Part shown: one piece after another, positions 1 to 10,600 of the stretch
Layout of the letters: each line of letters starts with the position of its first letter
Numbering within the stretch: position 1 is the stretch's first letter
Source of the DNA: Trochalopteron elliotii
Lineage: Eukaryota; Chordata; Aves; Passeriformes; Leiothrichidae
Reading direction: 5' to 3'
DNA: 64,000 bases
Assembly (NCBI GenBank): GCA_024734555.1
Contig: JANPWX010000010.1
Coordinates: 260,944-324,943, forward strand
Translations under genes and position numbers: made by a program
The notes under the pieces: model-generated
What the model was told of the DNA's origin: nothing
Databases searched by the model: none
The model's input: the letters and a program-made list of their open reading frames with translations, nothing else

Positions 1-210
1 GTCACAGACGGCACGGCCCGGCCCGGCCCGGCCCGACTCGCTCCCGCCCGGCCCCGCACGTCCCGCCGGGAAGCGGCGATCGGGACGGAGCCGGGGCCGC
101 TCCTCTCCTGCCGCCTCGGGAATAATTCACTCCCGGGGAAGGCAGCGGGAGGGGACACCGCCAGCCCTGTCCGTACAGCCCGTTAAGTCGCCTTTCCACC
201 CCTCCACTTT
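1..210. promoter_or_regulatory. GC/CpG-rich segment at the left edge
   Basis: Very GC-rich with many CpGs and a short GGCCC pentanucleotide run at about 16-35. It stops abruptly at about 190, where an AT-rich stretch begins. It is probably the edge of a CpG island or a GC-rich exon lying left of the window. The minus strand is open across it, but the composition explains that and I see no recognisable protein. Confidence 0.4.
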
Positions 211-900
211 TTCTTCCTTTTTAAAACCCGAGTTACAAAGATCATCAAACGCGAAGATGCCCAGAGTTGTTTAGATTTATTGCAACAATCACTTACCATA
301 CACATTTCCTGTGTGGAAGGATAAGCATTCAATACAACTCTTTAAGTAGACAGTTCCTAATGATTTCATTGTGGTCAACCAGATGGTTTTTATGTATTTA
401 GATCTGAAGGTGAAGAATTATTTTCCATGCTTCCAACCTATTTACAGACTTCCCTGGTCTAGAGCTGGGCTTGTTGGTTAAAAGAAAGAAAATCCTGCAA
501 TTTCTCGATCGCATCGCTGGATGATCCAGAAAGTTTTCTAAAGAACCTAAAGCAAAAACAGGGATAATTCCTTTCACCTCTTCTGGCTTTCCAAGCTACG
601 CCATTCACATGTGGAGTAATTTTAGCTCATTCGTTGAATAACGCTGCCAATTTAAACCGCCTCTCTACCTTTGTTTTATCTGCAATAATAAAACCAGAAC
701 AACACCGCATGTGAGATCCAGGCACTTGGTTCCTACCTGGAAGCAGCCAGGGGCAAGGACGGCAATCTTTTAGAGATGAAGGACCCGAAGAGGGGCGAGG
801 ATGTTGGACAAACTTCAGCCGCGTCCAAAATTAAGCTAAGTGCGACTTAACAACGAGTGGTCAAAAAAAAATATATCGATCGTTGAGCGGGGATCGCGCA
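211..900. other. AT-rich non-coding segment between two CpG-rich blocks
   Basis: Unique, moderately AT-rich sequence with no gene seen. It contains a good minus-strand splice donor (GTAAGT at 296-291). It also has several intact CpGs in AT-rich context (for example near 505-515 and 640-660), which is typical of sequence under constraint close to a developmental promoter. It may be the first intron of the minus-strand gene proposed at about 2.1 kb. Confidence 0.35.
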
Positions 901-1020
901 TTTTGGGGACGGCTTAAAACTAAAGTTCACCCAGGGACTGCGCGATCGCAAAAATGAAAGCTTCGGAGTAAATAAAATTACTGTCTGGGCAGTGTTGCTT
1001 GAACACACAGAAACCCTTGA

Positions 1021-1107
1021 GGGTGTTTTGGGTTTTGGTTGGGTTTAGGTTTTTTGGTTTGTTTTGTTGGGTTTTTTGGGGTTTTTTTGTTTGTTTGTTT
1101 GTTTTTT
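1021..1107 (+). repeat. G/T-only low-complexity tract
   Basis: About 87 bases made almost entirely of G and T, with at least five GGG runs separated by T-rich loops, grading into (GTTT)n. The complementary strand is A/C-only. Its strand asymmetry at the edge of a CpG island is notable, and the spaced GGG runs could form a G-quadruplex on the + strand. Confidence 0.85.
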
Positions 1108-1602
1108 CCCCCCCTCCCTCGATACTTTTATTGCAAAATAAAAGACTAAGTTTATATATTTTAAAGAGAAAAAAAGCACACAAACAAAAAAATCCCAAAC
1201 TCACAAACCGCTGGGTGGGTGCGTGGATCTGCTTATTTCCTTTGAAAAAAGTTTTTGTTTTGCAGCTGCTGGGAAATGAAATTGTCGCTGCCCAGAGCGA
1301 CCGCGGAGAAGGCGAGCGCCGGGAGCAGCGGAGGGAAGCGCGGAAATAACTGCCGGCTTGCCCCACCGAAAAATAAGGAAGAAAAAAGAAAAAAAAAAAT
1401 AGTTAAAAAAATTATATCTATTTGGGAGCGAGGGATCTGTGCCGGTCTCCGGGTCCGGCCGGGCACCCCCTTCGCCGTGCGCCGTCCCCAGTCGGGCTGC
1501 CGCGGCAGTCCCCGGCACCTGATCCCCCTGGTGGCTACCGGTCCCCCTCGGAAAGCCACCGCGGGGGGAGGATCCGGGCAGCTCGGGGCTCGCCGAGGGT
1601 GC

Positions 1603-1667
1603 GGGGGGGGGGGGCCCTTTTTTTTTCCCTTCCCCCCCGCGATTCCCATCCGGCCCCCCCCCCCCCC
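1603..1667. repeat. Facing G12 and C14 homopolymers
   Basis: A run of 12 G (1603-1614) is followed by a T run and then a run of 14 C (1654-1667). The G and C runs are mutually complementary and could form a hairpin with a roughly 40-base loop. Such runs are error-prone, so their exact lengths in the assembly may not be reliable. Confidence 0.8.
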
Positions 1668-1851
1668 GGCCCTCCCCGCGGCCGGCGCGGCTCCTTGCCG
1701 CCGCCGAGCTGCCCGGCTTCCCCGGCGCTGGGGAGGGAGAAGGAGGAAGAGGGAAAGGGCAAGGGGGCTGGGATGGAGGTAGGAGGAGGGGGTTGAAACT
1801 TGCCCTGCAAAGTTTGCGTGTGGCCGGGCGGGCGCGGTGGCCGGTACTCAC

Positions 1852-2100
1852 GGTGCGGCTGGCGGCGGGGGCTGCGCGGAGCTGGCGGCGTGCGGGGAGC
1901 GGGGCAGTCCCGGGCGTGCTGGCCCCGCTGCCCGCCCGCCGCTCGCATGTAGCAGCGCGGGAGGCGGCGGGGGTGCGAGGGAAGGAGCAGTGCTGCCTCT
2001 CAGTGCCGGCTCTCATCAGTGAATGAGCCTCCACTCTCCGAGGGGCTCCCGCCGCACACACACACGCACACACGCGCGCTCACACACGCGCTCACATACA
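1852..2100 (-). other. RNF220: Candidate untranslated first exon (minus strand)
   Basis: On the minus strand, sequence running down to 1852 ends in CACC followed by GTGAGTACC (from 1851), a near-perfect donor. The upstream limit (about 2100) is a guess based on where the CA-rich tract and the ZNF143-like motif would place a start site. The segment shows no convincing conserved coding frame, so it is best read as 5' UTR. Assignment to RNF220 follows from the expected divergent ERI3/RNF220 arrangement and would need transcript data. It could instead be an uncharacterised antisense or promoter-associated RNA. Confidence 0.4.
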
Positions 2101-2113
2101 CTCTCACACACAC
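2055..2113. repeat. Imperfect (CA)n/(CG) tract
   Basis: Alternating CA with interspersed CG dinucleotides over about 59 bases. It is a mostly alternating purine-pyrimidine stretch inside the CpG island and just downstream (on the minus strand) of the ZNF143-like motif. Confidence 0.85.
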
Positions 2114-2151
2114 GGAGCCGGGCTGAGCACTGCATACATTAGGGCACTCGG

Positions 2152-2172
2152 GCAGTATGGGAAATGCAGTCC
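2152..2172. promoter_or_regulatory. ZNF143/Staf-type (SBS) promoter motif
   Basis: The sequence TGGGAAATGCAGTCC with a preceding GCA matches most positions of the ZNF143-associated motif (reverse form GCATTCTGGGAATTGTAGTCC). This motif is common near start sites of vertebrate CpG-island and bidirectional promoters. It lies upstream of the proposed minus-strand first exon at a sensible distance. It is a by-eye match only. Confidence 0.4.
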
Positions 2173-3342
2173 AGGACCGGCGCCCACCCGCCGGCTGCCC
2201 GCCAGCCGTGGCCCCCGGAGTTGCCCAAACGGGGCGTCGGGGGCTGCTCCTCTCCCAGGGGCGCCGTTTCTCCTCCCAGTCCCGCCGTGCCGGCTTCGCC
2301 CACCCGCCTGGTACCCGTCATATTTTCCACCGTGGAGCTCCCTCCTAAATTGCAGCGGGACGCTGCTGGGCCCCTGGGCGGCAGCTTCCCCGCTTCGGGG
2401 CAGCCCCGTACCCTTCCGGCCCCGAGGCAGCCGACTCCTCTCGGGGTACTCATGGGGACGCAGCCTTCCCTCACGTACCCTGCGGCATCTTCTGGCATGG
2501 AATGGGCATGATTTCCAGGGCTGGGCATCATCCCCAAACTTGCCTTGGACAGCCACAGCAGAACCAGAGAGCAAATTAGGGACTTAACACTCCCAGTGTT
2601 TCCCAACTGCGGCAGGCACGCACGGCACTCACACTGCTATTTTAATGTTTCCTGGATGCACGTCGCCGCTCTGCACAAACCCTTCTGCACACATGCTCCA
2701 CCTCGGCCACAGGCAACTTCCCTGCCAGCCCTAGGAGTGTCCCGAGCAAAAACTGCCCGTCATAGGAAATGGAAGAGCCAGTTTTAGATGGGGACTCAAA
2801 AGAAACACTTGTCTCATTGTTTCTTGTGAAGTACACCAAACATTGATCCAATAGACGTGTTTATTTTGTGCAAGAGCAAAATGTTTTGCGTTTTTTCTTC
2901 AAGTGCTAAATAATTTCAAGTTGTTCTTAAAAATAGTATGGGCAGCATTTTATGGCTCTTCTCTAACTCTGCACTGGCATTCTCAAAATATGACTGTGCT
3001 TTGTGACATACACTGTAAAAAGAAGTCCTCTCTGTTAGCATCATCAACCACTTGGGCCATATCCTGTGTATGACAGCAAGAAAGATCACATGCTTATGTC
3101 ATCCAACAACTTTAGTGTAAGCAGTGACTCATCACTTAAGTATATGGGCTGGCTTTACCTGTTACTCCAGGATCAGTGAATGTTCCGGCCCCTATAAAAC
3201 TGTCCACTGGCACAGCATTAAGCGTGTCCTTGGCCTTTACTGGGTGCACACTGTGATGGTTTGCTTCTTGATGGACTGAAATGCACCCATCCTTCCTGCA
3301 GCACTTCAGAGACAGGTCTTATGCAGAGTGCTTGCATGACTT

Positions 3343-3343
<1 letters not shown>

Positions 3344-3388
<45 letters not shown>
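3344..3388. repeat. (AAT)n microsatellite
   Basis: About 15 uninterrupted copies of AAT/ATA. Confidence 0.97.
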
Positions 3389-3389
<1 letters not shown>

Positions 3390-5519
3390 CAACGTCCTTC
3401 TTTTCACACTTAAATTTCAAAATAAAACAATACCCATTTCATGCTTCTCAATTCAAGAAGAAAGCACCTGGGTGAAGGAGCTTCATGTACTTTCTTGACA
3501 CATCCACCAGAAGTCCTGTTCCCTGCTCTCACCTGCTTCTCAGCCACTCAGAGGCTGATGATACCCACCAAAAAGAGCCTGCTTCCTTTCAAGGCATCTG
3601 CTCCACTGTTGCTTTCCTGCACACCGTATGCAAGAGCAAGGAGGATGGCAAGGCAGGCAGCAAGTGCTGGCCTCTCCCATGGATCAGCCATGGCACAATG
3701 GAAAACGTGGGCTCAGATTCCAGATCTCCTTTTTTGCTCTGTGTAAAAACTGTCATTTGGATAGTTCAGTTTAAAATCTCTCACAAATTAGAGCAAACAT
3801 TATTGTGCATGTATTTTGCTCATCAGTAACACCTTGTAGTTACCCTCTGATTTACCAAAGTTATAATTTTTTTGCACTGGTGATTTCAAACACCTCTCTG
3901 GAAACAGCTACCCACAGGCTGTGCATAGAGACATGTCTCAACACCTGAGTCCTGAGATTTTGTCTGGGAACCCTGAATTAGTTGGCACCACACACATTTC
4001 CGAGGTGTTCATCCTGCAGCATGCTCCTCACCAAAAGCATCAACAGTTCAGGACTTCAGTAAATATTCCACAGGGTAGTGTAGATGAGCCACATTTTAAA
4101 TAACATCAGAGCTTGACACACTTCAGGAAGCCACATTAAAAACCATCCCTTATCTCCCAGGGATCCTGGGGAAAACATTCAGTCACAGCCCAGCTTGTGC
4201 TACAGCTTCACCATCAAAATGACAGAATTCCAGGGGAAAAAAAGTGCTCTTATTATAAAGCTGTATTTTCAGTACTTACAACATCATGAAAAATGATCCC
4301 TCAGATTTAAACGTCTTTCTTTTGTTCTTAGCCAAAAAGCAGTATTTTTTTACTCTTTCAGTTTCTTAGTATGGAAAAAGGGATCTGAATCCTGCGCCAG
4401 TGTCCAATTTATGCTAGCTGAGAACCAAGCTCCGTGTTTTGAGGCTTGGAAAAAAAAAAAAAGGCAGCTTTATTTAACTTTATGTTACTGCATCGTCACA
4501 CACAAACTTAATACAGCTTGGATTCAGGGAACAAATCTGGCATTTAGCTAGCTTCTGTGAGCAATGTCTTCAGAGGAAAATAAGAAGATACACTCAAGTT
4601 ATTTATATTTGTAATTACCATTAATCTGTATTACTAATGAGGATTTTGATCCTGAAAATGGATCCATAAACATGGACTCCTGTACCACTATGGAGCTGTG
4701 ATATGCACAGAGGCCCATAGGAAAAATTTCCACTGAAATATATATGCTACACTGATTATTTGGACCTTAAAATAACTTTCAACATCTGATTTAACTTCAA
4801 CTGTATGGCTCAACTCTAAGAGTGATAGGGTACACCTCCAGTTGTGGGGGTTTTTTTGCCTAATATTAAAACAAAATTTGAGATTGTTACAGGCTATCAC
4901 AGTGCTGTCCCTTCCAGTTGCAAACACGGTTCTAAATACTGAAGTCTAAATTAATATATACAATCCTGAGCCTACAGGGTTGATTGGATGCACTTAACTT
5001 TATGCATACAGATTTCAATAGGATTGCTAATAAAACATAAAGTCAAGTACACATGTAAATTCCACCATGAGCAGTGCCCTGATAGGAAGTCTGCTGTATT
5101 CTTACAGTACCAACGTGCATTCTTAAAACAAGAGACCCCCTCACCCATCATTATGTCCTCTAGCTGCTATTGCATAAAATAAGATTGAGAAATATGATAA
5201 ACTGTAGCAGCAACTGCAGAAAGAGAAGGGCAGACTGTGTTGCATGTGTACCTGAAGAACACTGGGGTCCTATGACAGGGAGTTGCATTTGTTGGGCGCT
5301 GCCCTGTTGTGTGCCCTATTCGGTGCCCCAAAAAGCGACACCCCAAGAAAGTGCTGAAGTTCTCCAGTTACGGAACCACGTCCTGAAGTCACTGGCACCA
5401 TCACCACCTGCAGCTAGACCTAGACCGTTCCTTGCACCGCTTCATCTGCAGGATGGGTGGAGGGGGAAAAGATGGCAAACGAATTACTGAACTAATTAAA
5501 ACGAAACTTTTTCTCGCAA

Positions 5520-5715
5520 TGAGTCTCGGAGGCGGCAGTCGCTCCCAGCGGGGTGTGGGTGGCTGTCTGCCGTGTGTAATGTCCATGCCCTCTGCTGGCT
5601 ACAGCCAGCGCGTCTCAGCTGCGTGCCACCGCCACCCTGCCCTCGCCGCCGCCACAGCGGCCACTCCGGGGAGGAGGTGCTGGGCAGCGCTGCCAGCGCC
5701 AGAAGTCCCTGCTGT
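5520..5715. promoter_or_regulatory. Small CpG-rich block between the two promoters
   Basis: About 200 bases of raised GC and CpG density, isolated within AT-richer DNA, containing the CTCF-like motif at 5584-5598. There is no splice-site pair and no recognisable coding frame. It could be a distal regulatory element, an insulator or a minor alternative promoter. Confidence 0.4.
5584..5598 (-). promoter_or_regulatory. CTCF-like binding motif
   Basis: Read on the minus strand the sequence is CCAGCAGAGGGCATG, which matches the CTCF core consensus CCASYAGRKGGCRS at all but the last position. It sits in a small CpG-rich block between the presumed RNF220 and ERI3 promoters, a plausible place for a domain boundary or promoter-proximal loop anchor. 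Confidence 0.5.
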
Positions 5716-6232
5716 CCAAATGATTTTATCCCCTGGTTTTGTTAGAGCTGTGGCCCTGGTTTAAGCATCCCTAAGCTGGTGGCCACACTCCAGGAGGACA
5801 GGAGCTTGGAGGCTCTGCAGTTAGCCATGTCTCACTCTGATGCTATTAGCAAGGACATCTGAGATGAAGGCTGACCTATGAGTTTGGGAGCATTATTCTG
5901 GTCTTAGCAGCTGATCTGGGTTTTACTCTAGTGGTTGCTGTAAGGATTGTCCCAGAGCTCAGGAAAGCTAATATGGGATCTCTTGGTCTTCTGAGCCATC
6001 TGTGGCTGCCCTCTGCCAGAGCCTCTCTCTTCATAGGAAGAATTTGGCAGAGGCAGGGCTGAAATCATACTATCTGCCAGAAAACTGTAATTTAGAGCTG
6101 GCGCACTCTCAGTGACTTGTCTTCCCAGAATGAGAAAACAGTCCTTTAAATGAGTTGTTGACTCATATGACTAGTAGTAAGAAAATTTTCTTCAGCCTAC
6201 AAAAATTTTTCATGGCTGAAAGATAAACTAAT

Positions 6233-6296
6233 CTTCTTCTTCTTCTTCTTCTTCTTCTTCTTCTTCTTCTTCTTCTTCTTCTTCTTCTTCTTCTTC

Positions 6297-6327
<31 letters not shown>

Positions 6328-6335
6328 CCACCACC
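6233..6335. repeat. Compound (CTT)n-(ATC)n-(ACC)n microsatellite
   Basis: About 22 pure copies of CTT (GAA on the minus strand) run directly into about 10 copies of ATC and then a few ACC. The minus-strand frame encodes a meaningless poly-Lys/poly-Met string and is not a gene. Confidence 0.97.
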
Positions 6336-7064
6336 GTTGTCATTATCAGCATCACTTTCATCACTATCACCTCGATCTCTTCCAAAGTCTCCTGACTAAC
6401 ACAAAAGAACCTCTTGGTTTTGCTTTTCATAACATGCTGCAAGATGCCAGTATAATTTTAAAATTTGCTCATCACTGAGTCTCTACAGATGCAGAATGGA
6501 GACCATGGCTGTGATTTTGCAAACAAGTACTATGTATTCTTTATATGTCATTCTCCTGCAGTATCATTTCCTATATGACCTTCCCCTTGGAAAATTCCTT
6601 CTCCAAAAAAGAGGTTGTACACTGGATGGCAGATGTTGGACAAGTAACTGTATCAACTGTTTTAGGAAGACTGCTCTTATGTGAACATCAATCACATTAG
6701 CATTTCTACAGCTGAAGCCTGACACAGCTAGAGCCCAAAAAGAGGCACTTCTGGGACATGGAGTCCTGAGGAAAATTCTCTCCAAAACTCTAGTAGCCAC
6801 AGTGTGTGATTTAAGCACACACATGCAGCAACACCCTTTCCTATCAACTGTTTCTAAATTTTGATTACAGCACTGGACATTGTTTTCTGTACAAGCATCC
6901 AGTCTTTTTCCAGGGCTTTTTTTAATCCCTCTCTGAGCAATATCCTGTTGCTAGGAGTTCCACAGGCTAATGGTGTGGAAAAATATTTCCCTATGAGAAG
7001 AGCTACACCTGTCCAACCCCCCTTCTGTGCACCATCCATCACGCTGACAGCATAGGTAACTTAC

Positions 7065-7167
7065 CCGGGATCATGTCAAAGCGTGAAATAGCTATAAAGG
7101 CAACGCGTATGTGTTTGTCATTTTTGTCATTAATGGGATCAAGCAAAACTAAGGCAGAGCTATTGAA
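7065..7167 (-). other. Exon-like segment or conserved element, minus strand
   Basis: On the minus strand a 103-base segment is flanked by a pyrimidine-rich acceptor (CTTCTGTGGCACAG, ending at 7168) and a strong donor (CCCGG followed by GTAAGTTAC, from 7064). It is open in one frame (34 codons plus one base), reading FNSSALVLLDPINDK and then NDKHIRVAFIAISRF. I do not recognise the peptide. The segment keeps CpGs in an AT-rich context and could equally be a conserved non-coding element that happens to be open. If it is an exon, it would be an upstream alternative exon of the minus-strand gene. Confidence 0.35.
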
Positions 7168-10100
7168 CTGTGCCACAGAAGCCAAGGGAAGCTGGAGCCA
7201 TGTCCGAGAGCAGTTCAGAGTGGTGGCTCCTGCTTTGGCCCATGGAAAGTGCACGGGGTGAGCAACACTTTGATCTTCTTATTTATTTGTGTTTGATGTG
7301 ACTCTACTGCAGGGAAAATGTTGGGTTTGGTTTTGGGGTCCAAACAAAATGCATAGCCTGGTGTAGGGGAGCACTATTCCACAGCCTGGACTTCTAGCTC
7401 CAGGCTTCTCCTCCTCCCTTCCCAATTCAGCAGGGAAGCCTAATTCAGCAGAGGATGGGAAAAAATACCCACCTCCCCTTTTAGCCAGGCAAGCAAACCT
7501 GAGCAGGACAGATCTAGTGAGCTTTTAAGGCAGCTCTCCAGTGTGATTAGTTAGAGCTTAACATGAGATAAAATCAATTGGAAACTTGTGTGAGTTAGGG
7601 CTGCTCTCATCAGTCAGAGTTTGCAGCAGCCAAGTGCAGCATGATTGTTATTAATATCTGCTACAGATATATAAGCCGAAATGGGCCTTTACAGTAAAAA
7701 GGAAGACAAGTTGCTCTTTCCCAAGAACATACAGATTGTGCATGTAATTCAGGGCCATGCTAAGCACCCCACACATCTGTAGTGGTGGGAACTGCCTGTT
7801 CATAGGAGAAAATAAACTGGTGTCTTATATGCATGTGGATTTTCTCATGATACTGCATAACACCCAAGAATGCTGTTTAGGAGTTTAAAGTGCTGAGTAT
7901 GTTTGTGGTCCATCCCAGGAGCTGCATTAGATGTGAGGCAGCCCACACATCATGGGTGACTTCAATCCTATGCTTTGTGCCTGCCTTCTTTCAAAGAAAA
8001 AATGCCGTCGATGCAGTAAGTAATTCTGTATCAGGCTGGACCTCAGCATCAGCTGTAGTGCTCACTACTGTGACTGCTGTGATAATTCCCATGCTGTCAC
8101 ATGAATGGGATTGCACCATAAACTCACACACCTTAGCTGTGCTGATGGCCAAGCCTACATAATGGCCCAGTGCATTGGTGCTAATGATCCAGTGTTTATG
8201 GTGGCCCACAGCACTGTTGTCATGCCAACGAGATGGTATTCCTCTCTAGAAAAAATAATAATAACCAAATAAATAAATACTTTCTTTCTCTAGACTGATC
8301 TGGCTGTTTAATAGGAGTTGGAGATTAAAGCTCAAGGGAGAAAAATCCCGGCTGAAATACAAACCTGTCTCTGTTCAGATGAAAGCAGAGCAGAACATTT
8401 CTCCCTCTCCATCCCCTCTGTGCTGTGCAGAACACTCTGCAAAGCTTCCCCTCCAGCAAAGCAAACCCCTCCTGTGGCAGGGCAGGGGAGCAGGAATTTC
8501 TGCATAACCAGACCCTTCCTGGGAATTTGGGTCAGACTTCCATGCTGAACCCCCCTATCCTGGTCCCATGGCAGTGTGGCCCCAGCAGGGGCATGGCACG
8601 AGGAAAGCCTGTCCATGTGGCTGCCATGCTGCCCAAGAGCACCCAACCTGCCTAACCTGCCTTCTGCTCTGCCCCAGCACATGTGGTGCCCCAGCAGACA
8701 GTTCAGCTCTGAAGCACCCGTCAGGGTACTCACAGTGGGAAGGGTGGTGCTACAGACCCAACTGAGTGTCACTCCTCAGGATCATCCCTTCCCTCTCTGA
8801 GAGGCTGATGTGCTTCAGAGCTTCAGCTCCTCCTTACCTCAGTCACCAAACCTGACTTCAGTGCCCATTTTCACAATCTCTTCTTAACATTTTGGAATTT
8901 CTTTTAGTTTCATACAGAAATAAACTCCTGATGCTGAATTCCAGGACTTGGTGCTTGGCTGTCACTATTCCCCTCCCAGGAAATTACCCATCTTCCTCTG
9001 AGAAATATCTGTCTTCTTTCTAGCAGTCTTTCTCACAAGTCACTTCTCACATGCATTTCCCATTCTGTTTTCTTGTCCCTCTCATCCTTTAATTCAGCTC
9101 ACATTACTCTAGCAGTAAATTATTTAAAGCAGGCAAATACGTGCAACAAGCCAGCTTTCTGTCAGACACGAGCCTGTTCAGAAACTGATACACTCAAAAT
9201 TTCTTTATCTTGGCTCAGCTTTATCTTGAGCTAGCCTTTTCTGCCATCCAGTTCAAATGCCTCATATCCCATCAGTCCCAGTGCCCTACATATCATGGCC
9301 CCTCAGATTCCTGTCTTGATTGTTGGAGGAGCATCTTATTACTTCTGCAGTTTTTCTGTAGACTCAACCCCTCCATGGAATCAATAAGGTAGAATTTAGT
9401 GTAATTCAGAAAATGATTCAGATAACAAGACAGCTTGAATTTTAGGAGCAAATAACAACAATAAAACTTGGAAGAGGCATAAGCCCATACAGTATAGGTT
9501 GGACCAGCAGCTGGCATGAAGAGGAAACTGGCACAGGGAATGTCTTGTTCTGCCAATGTAGTTTTCCCTTGCAAAGTTTCTTGCATACCTGCTATGCCCT
9601 CTGGCACCAGGGGCAAGACATGGATTAGGTGAGCTCTAGGTGTGGTCCATCTCCACACTCCTGCATTTTTCACTCCGGTCAAAATTCAAAAATGTGAAGG
9701 CAACACCCCAAATTGTGCACCTCACAGTGCAGGTGAAGCTGCAGCCTTCACCTGCACTCACCATGTCAGCCATGTTCCTTTGTTAGAAGTGAGACTTTGA
9801 GTTGGTTAAGGCAAATGCACATATTCCCAGGTGCCTGCAGTGCATCATGTATATCCAGTCAGGCTGCATGTATTTATTTCTCCCTGCTGTATGTGAAGTA
9901 TGTGAAAAGTCACTTCCAGTCCTATGTTCTAGGCTGGTTTTCAGAAGACTCCTTTGCATCCATCCTTTTATCAGTTCATCAAGCCACCCACACACAGCAC
10001 TATTCTCCCTCCACAGGCTGTGTCAGTGAGATACAGTGGTAAGGTTTGACCAAGAGGTGTTAAATAGACCTGACAATTTGTGTGCTCTTGTAGGAAATCT

Positions 10101-10319
10101 TGAACTTCAGTAGCATCTGGGTCTTTCTTCCAGTGATCTTCTTGAAGCTGTCAGGTTTGAATTGTCCTGGAGATGTTCAGTGTCTCTCTCTTATGTCTTC
10201 AGAGCGTGTGGGTAGTTGACCCTGTTGAGTAATGTCATCCCATTAGACAGAAACACATGTTCATTGAGATAAGGATGAGCTGTCTCCCATAAGGTTTGGA
10301 ATCAGATCTCACTTGGTAT

Positions 10320-10600
10320 TTCTGTTACACATTCAACTGGCGTGATTCCCCCCTCCAGTGAAATCCTGCAGGGATATATTTCAGTGGGCTAATTATAAAT
10401 TCCTTCTGTCTTGCAATAGCTGGATACAGCATGCCTGGTGGCATGAACCTCCCCTCCTTCATTCGTGTTGTGCACCTCACTTGCTGCAGGCAAAAGTAAT
10501 TTCCCCAGCCTGGAAATGTGATTTAATTTGACCTTGTTCACACAGGTTCTGCATCTTTTACATTCCCACCCCCAATGATAAAACAGGATCAGAGGAAATT
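10320..10600. promoter_or_regulatory. Candidate conserved non-coding element
   Basis: Unique sequence with a TAATTATAAAT core and an AATGATAAAA motif, no useful ORF and no repeat signature. The texture suggests constraint, but no alignment was done. Confidence 0.25.

Larger units (their letters stand above)
1240..2560 (-). promoter_or_regulatory. RNF220: CpG island, putative RNF220 promoter region
   Basis: High GC with dense CpG over about 1.3 kb, bounded by AT-rich DNA on both sides. It contains a consensus minus-strand splice donor (GTGAGT at 1851-1846), a (CA)n-type tract and a ZNF143/SBS-like motif at 2152-2172. Together these look like a promoter with an untranslated first exon on the minus strand. 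In human, RNF220 is the gene beside the 5' end of ERI3 and is transcribed away from it. ERI3 is on the + strand here, so RNF220 is expected on the minus strand to the left. None of the RNF220 coding sequence is in the window, so the gene name is inferred from synteny only. Long open frames across the island on both strands are Pro/Arg/Gly-rich composition artefacts. Confidence 0.5.

Noticed and set aside
1201..2073. 290-codon open frame on the minus strand across the CpG island
   Set aside because: Low-complexity Pro/Arg/Gly/Ala composition driven by GC content, overlapping open frames on both strands, homopolymer runs inside, and no recognisable domain. It spans the proposed splice donor.
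2139..2606. 155-codon minus-strand frame beginning with a hydrophobic, signal-like stretch
   Set aside because: Lies on the shoulder of the CpG island, rest of the frame is low-complexity Gly/Pro/Arg, no cleavage context or domain recognised; more likely chance.
6197..6442. Poly-Lys/poly-Met minus-strand frame
   Set aside because: Translation of the compound trinucleotide microsatellite.
6870..7000. Possible ancient interspersed repeat (AGTTCCACAGGCTAATGG...GTGGAAAAATATTTCC)
   Set aside because: Vaguely like old CR1/L2-type text, but too short and diverged to assign.
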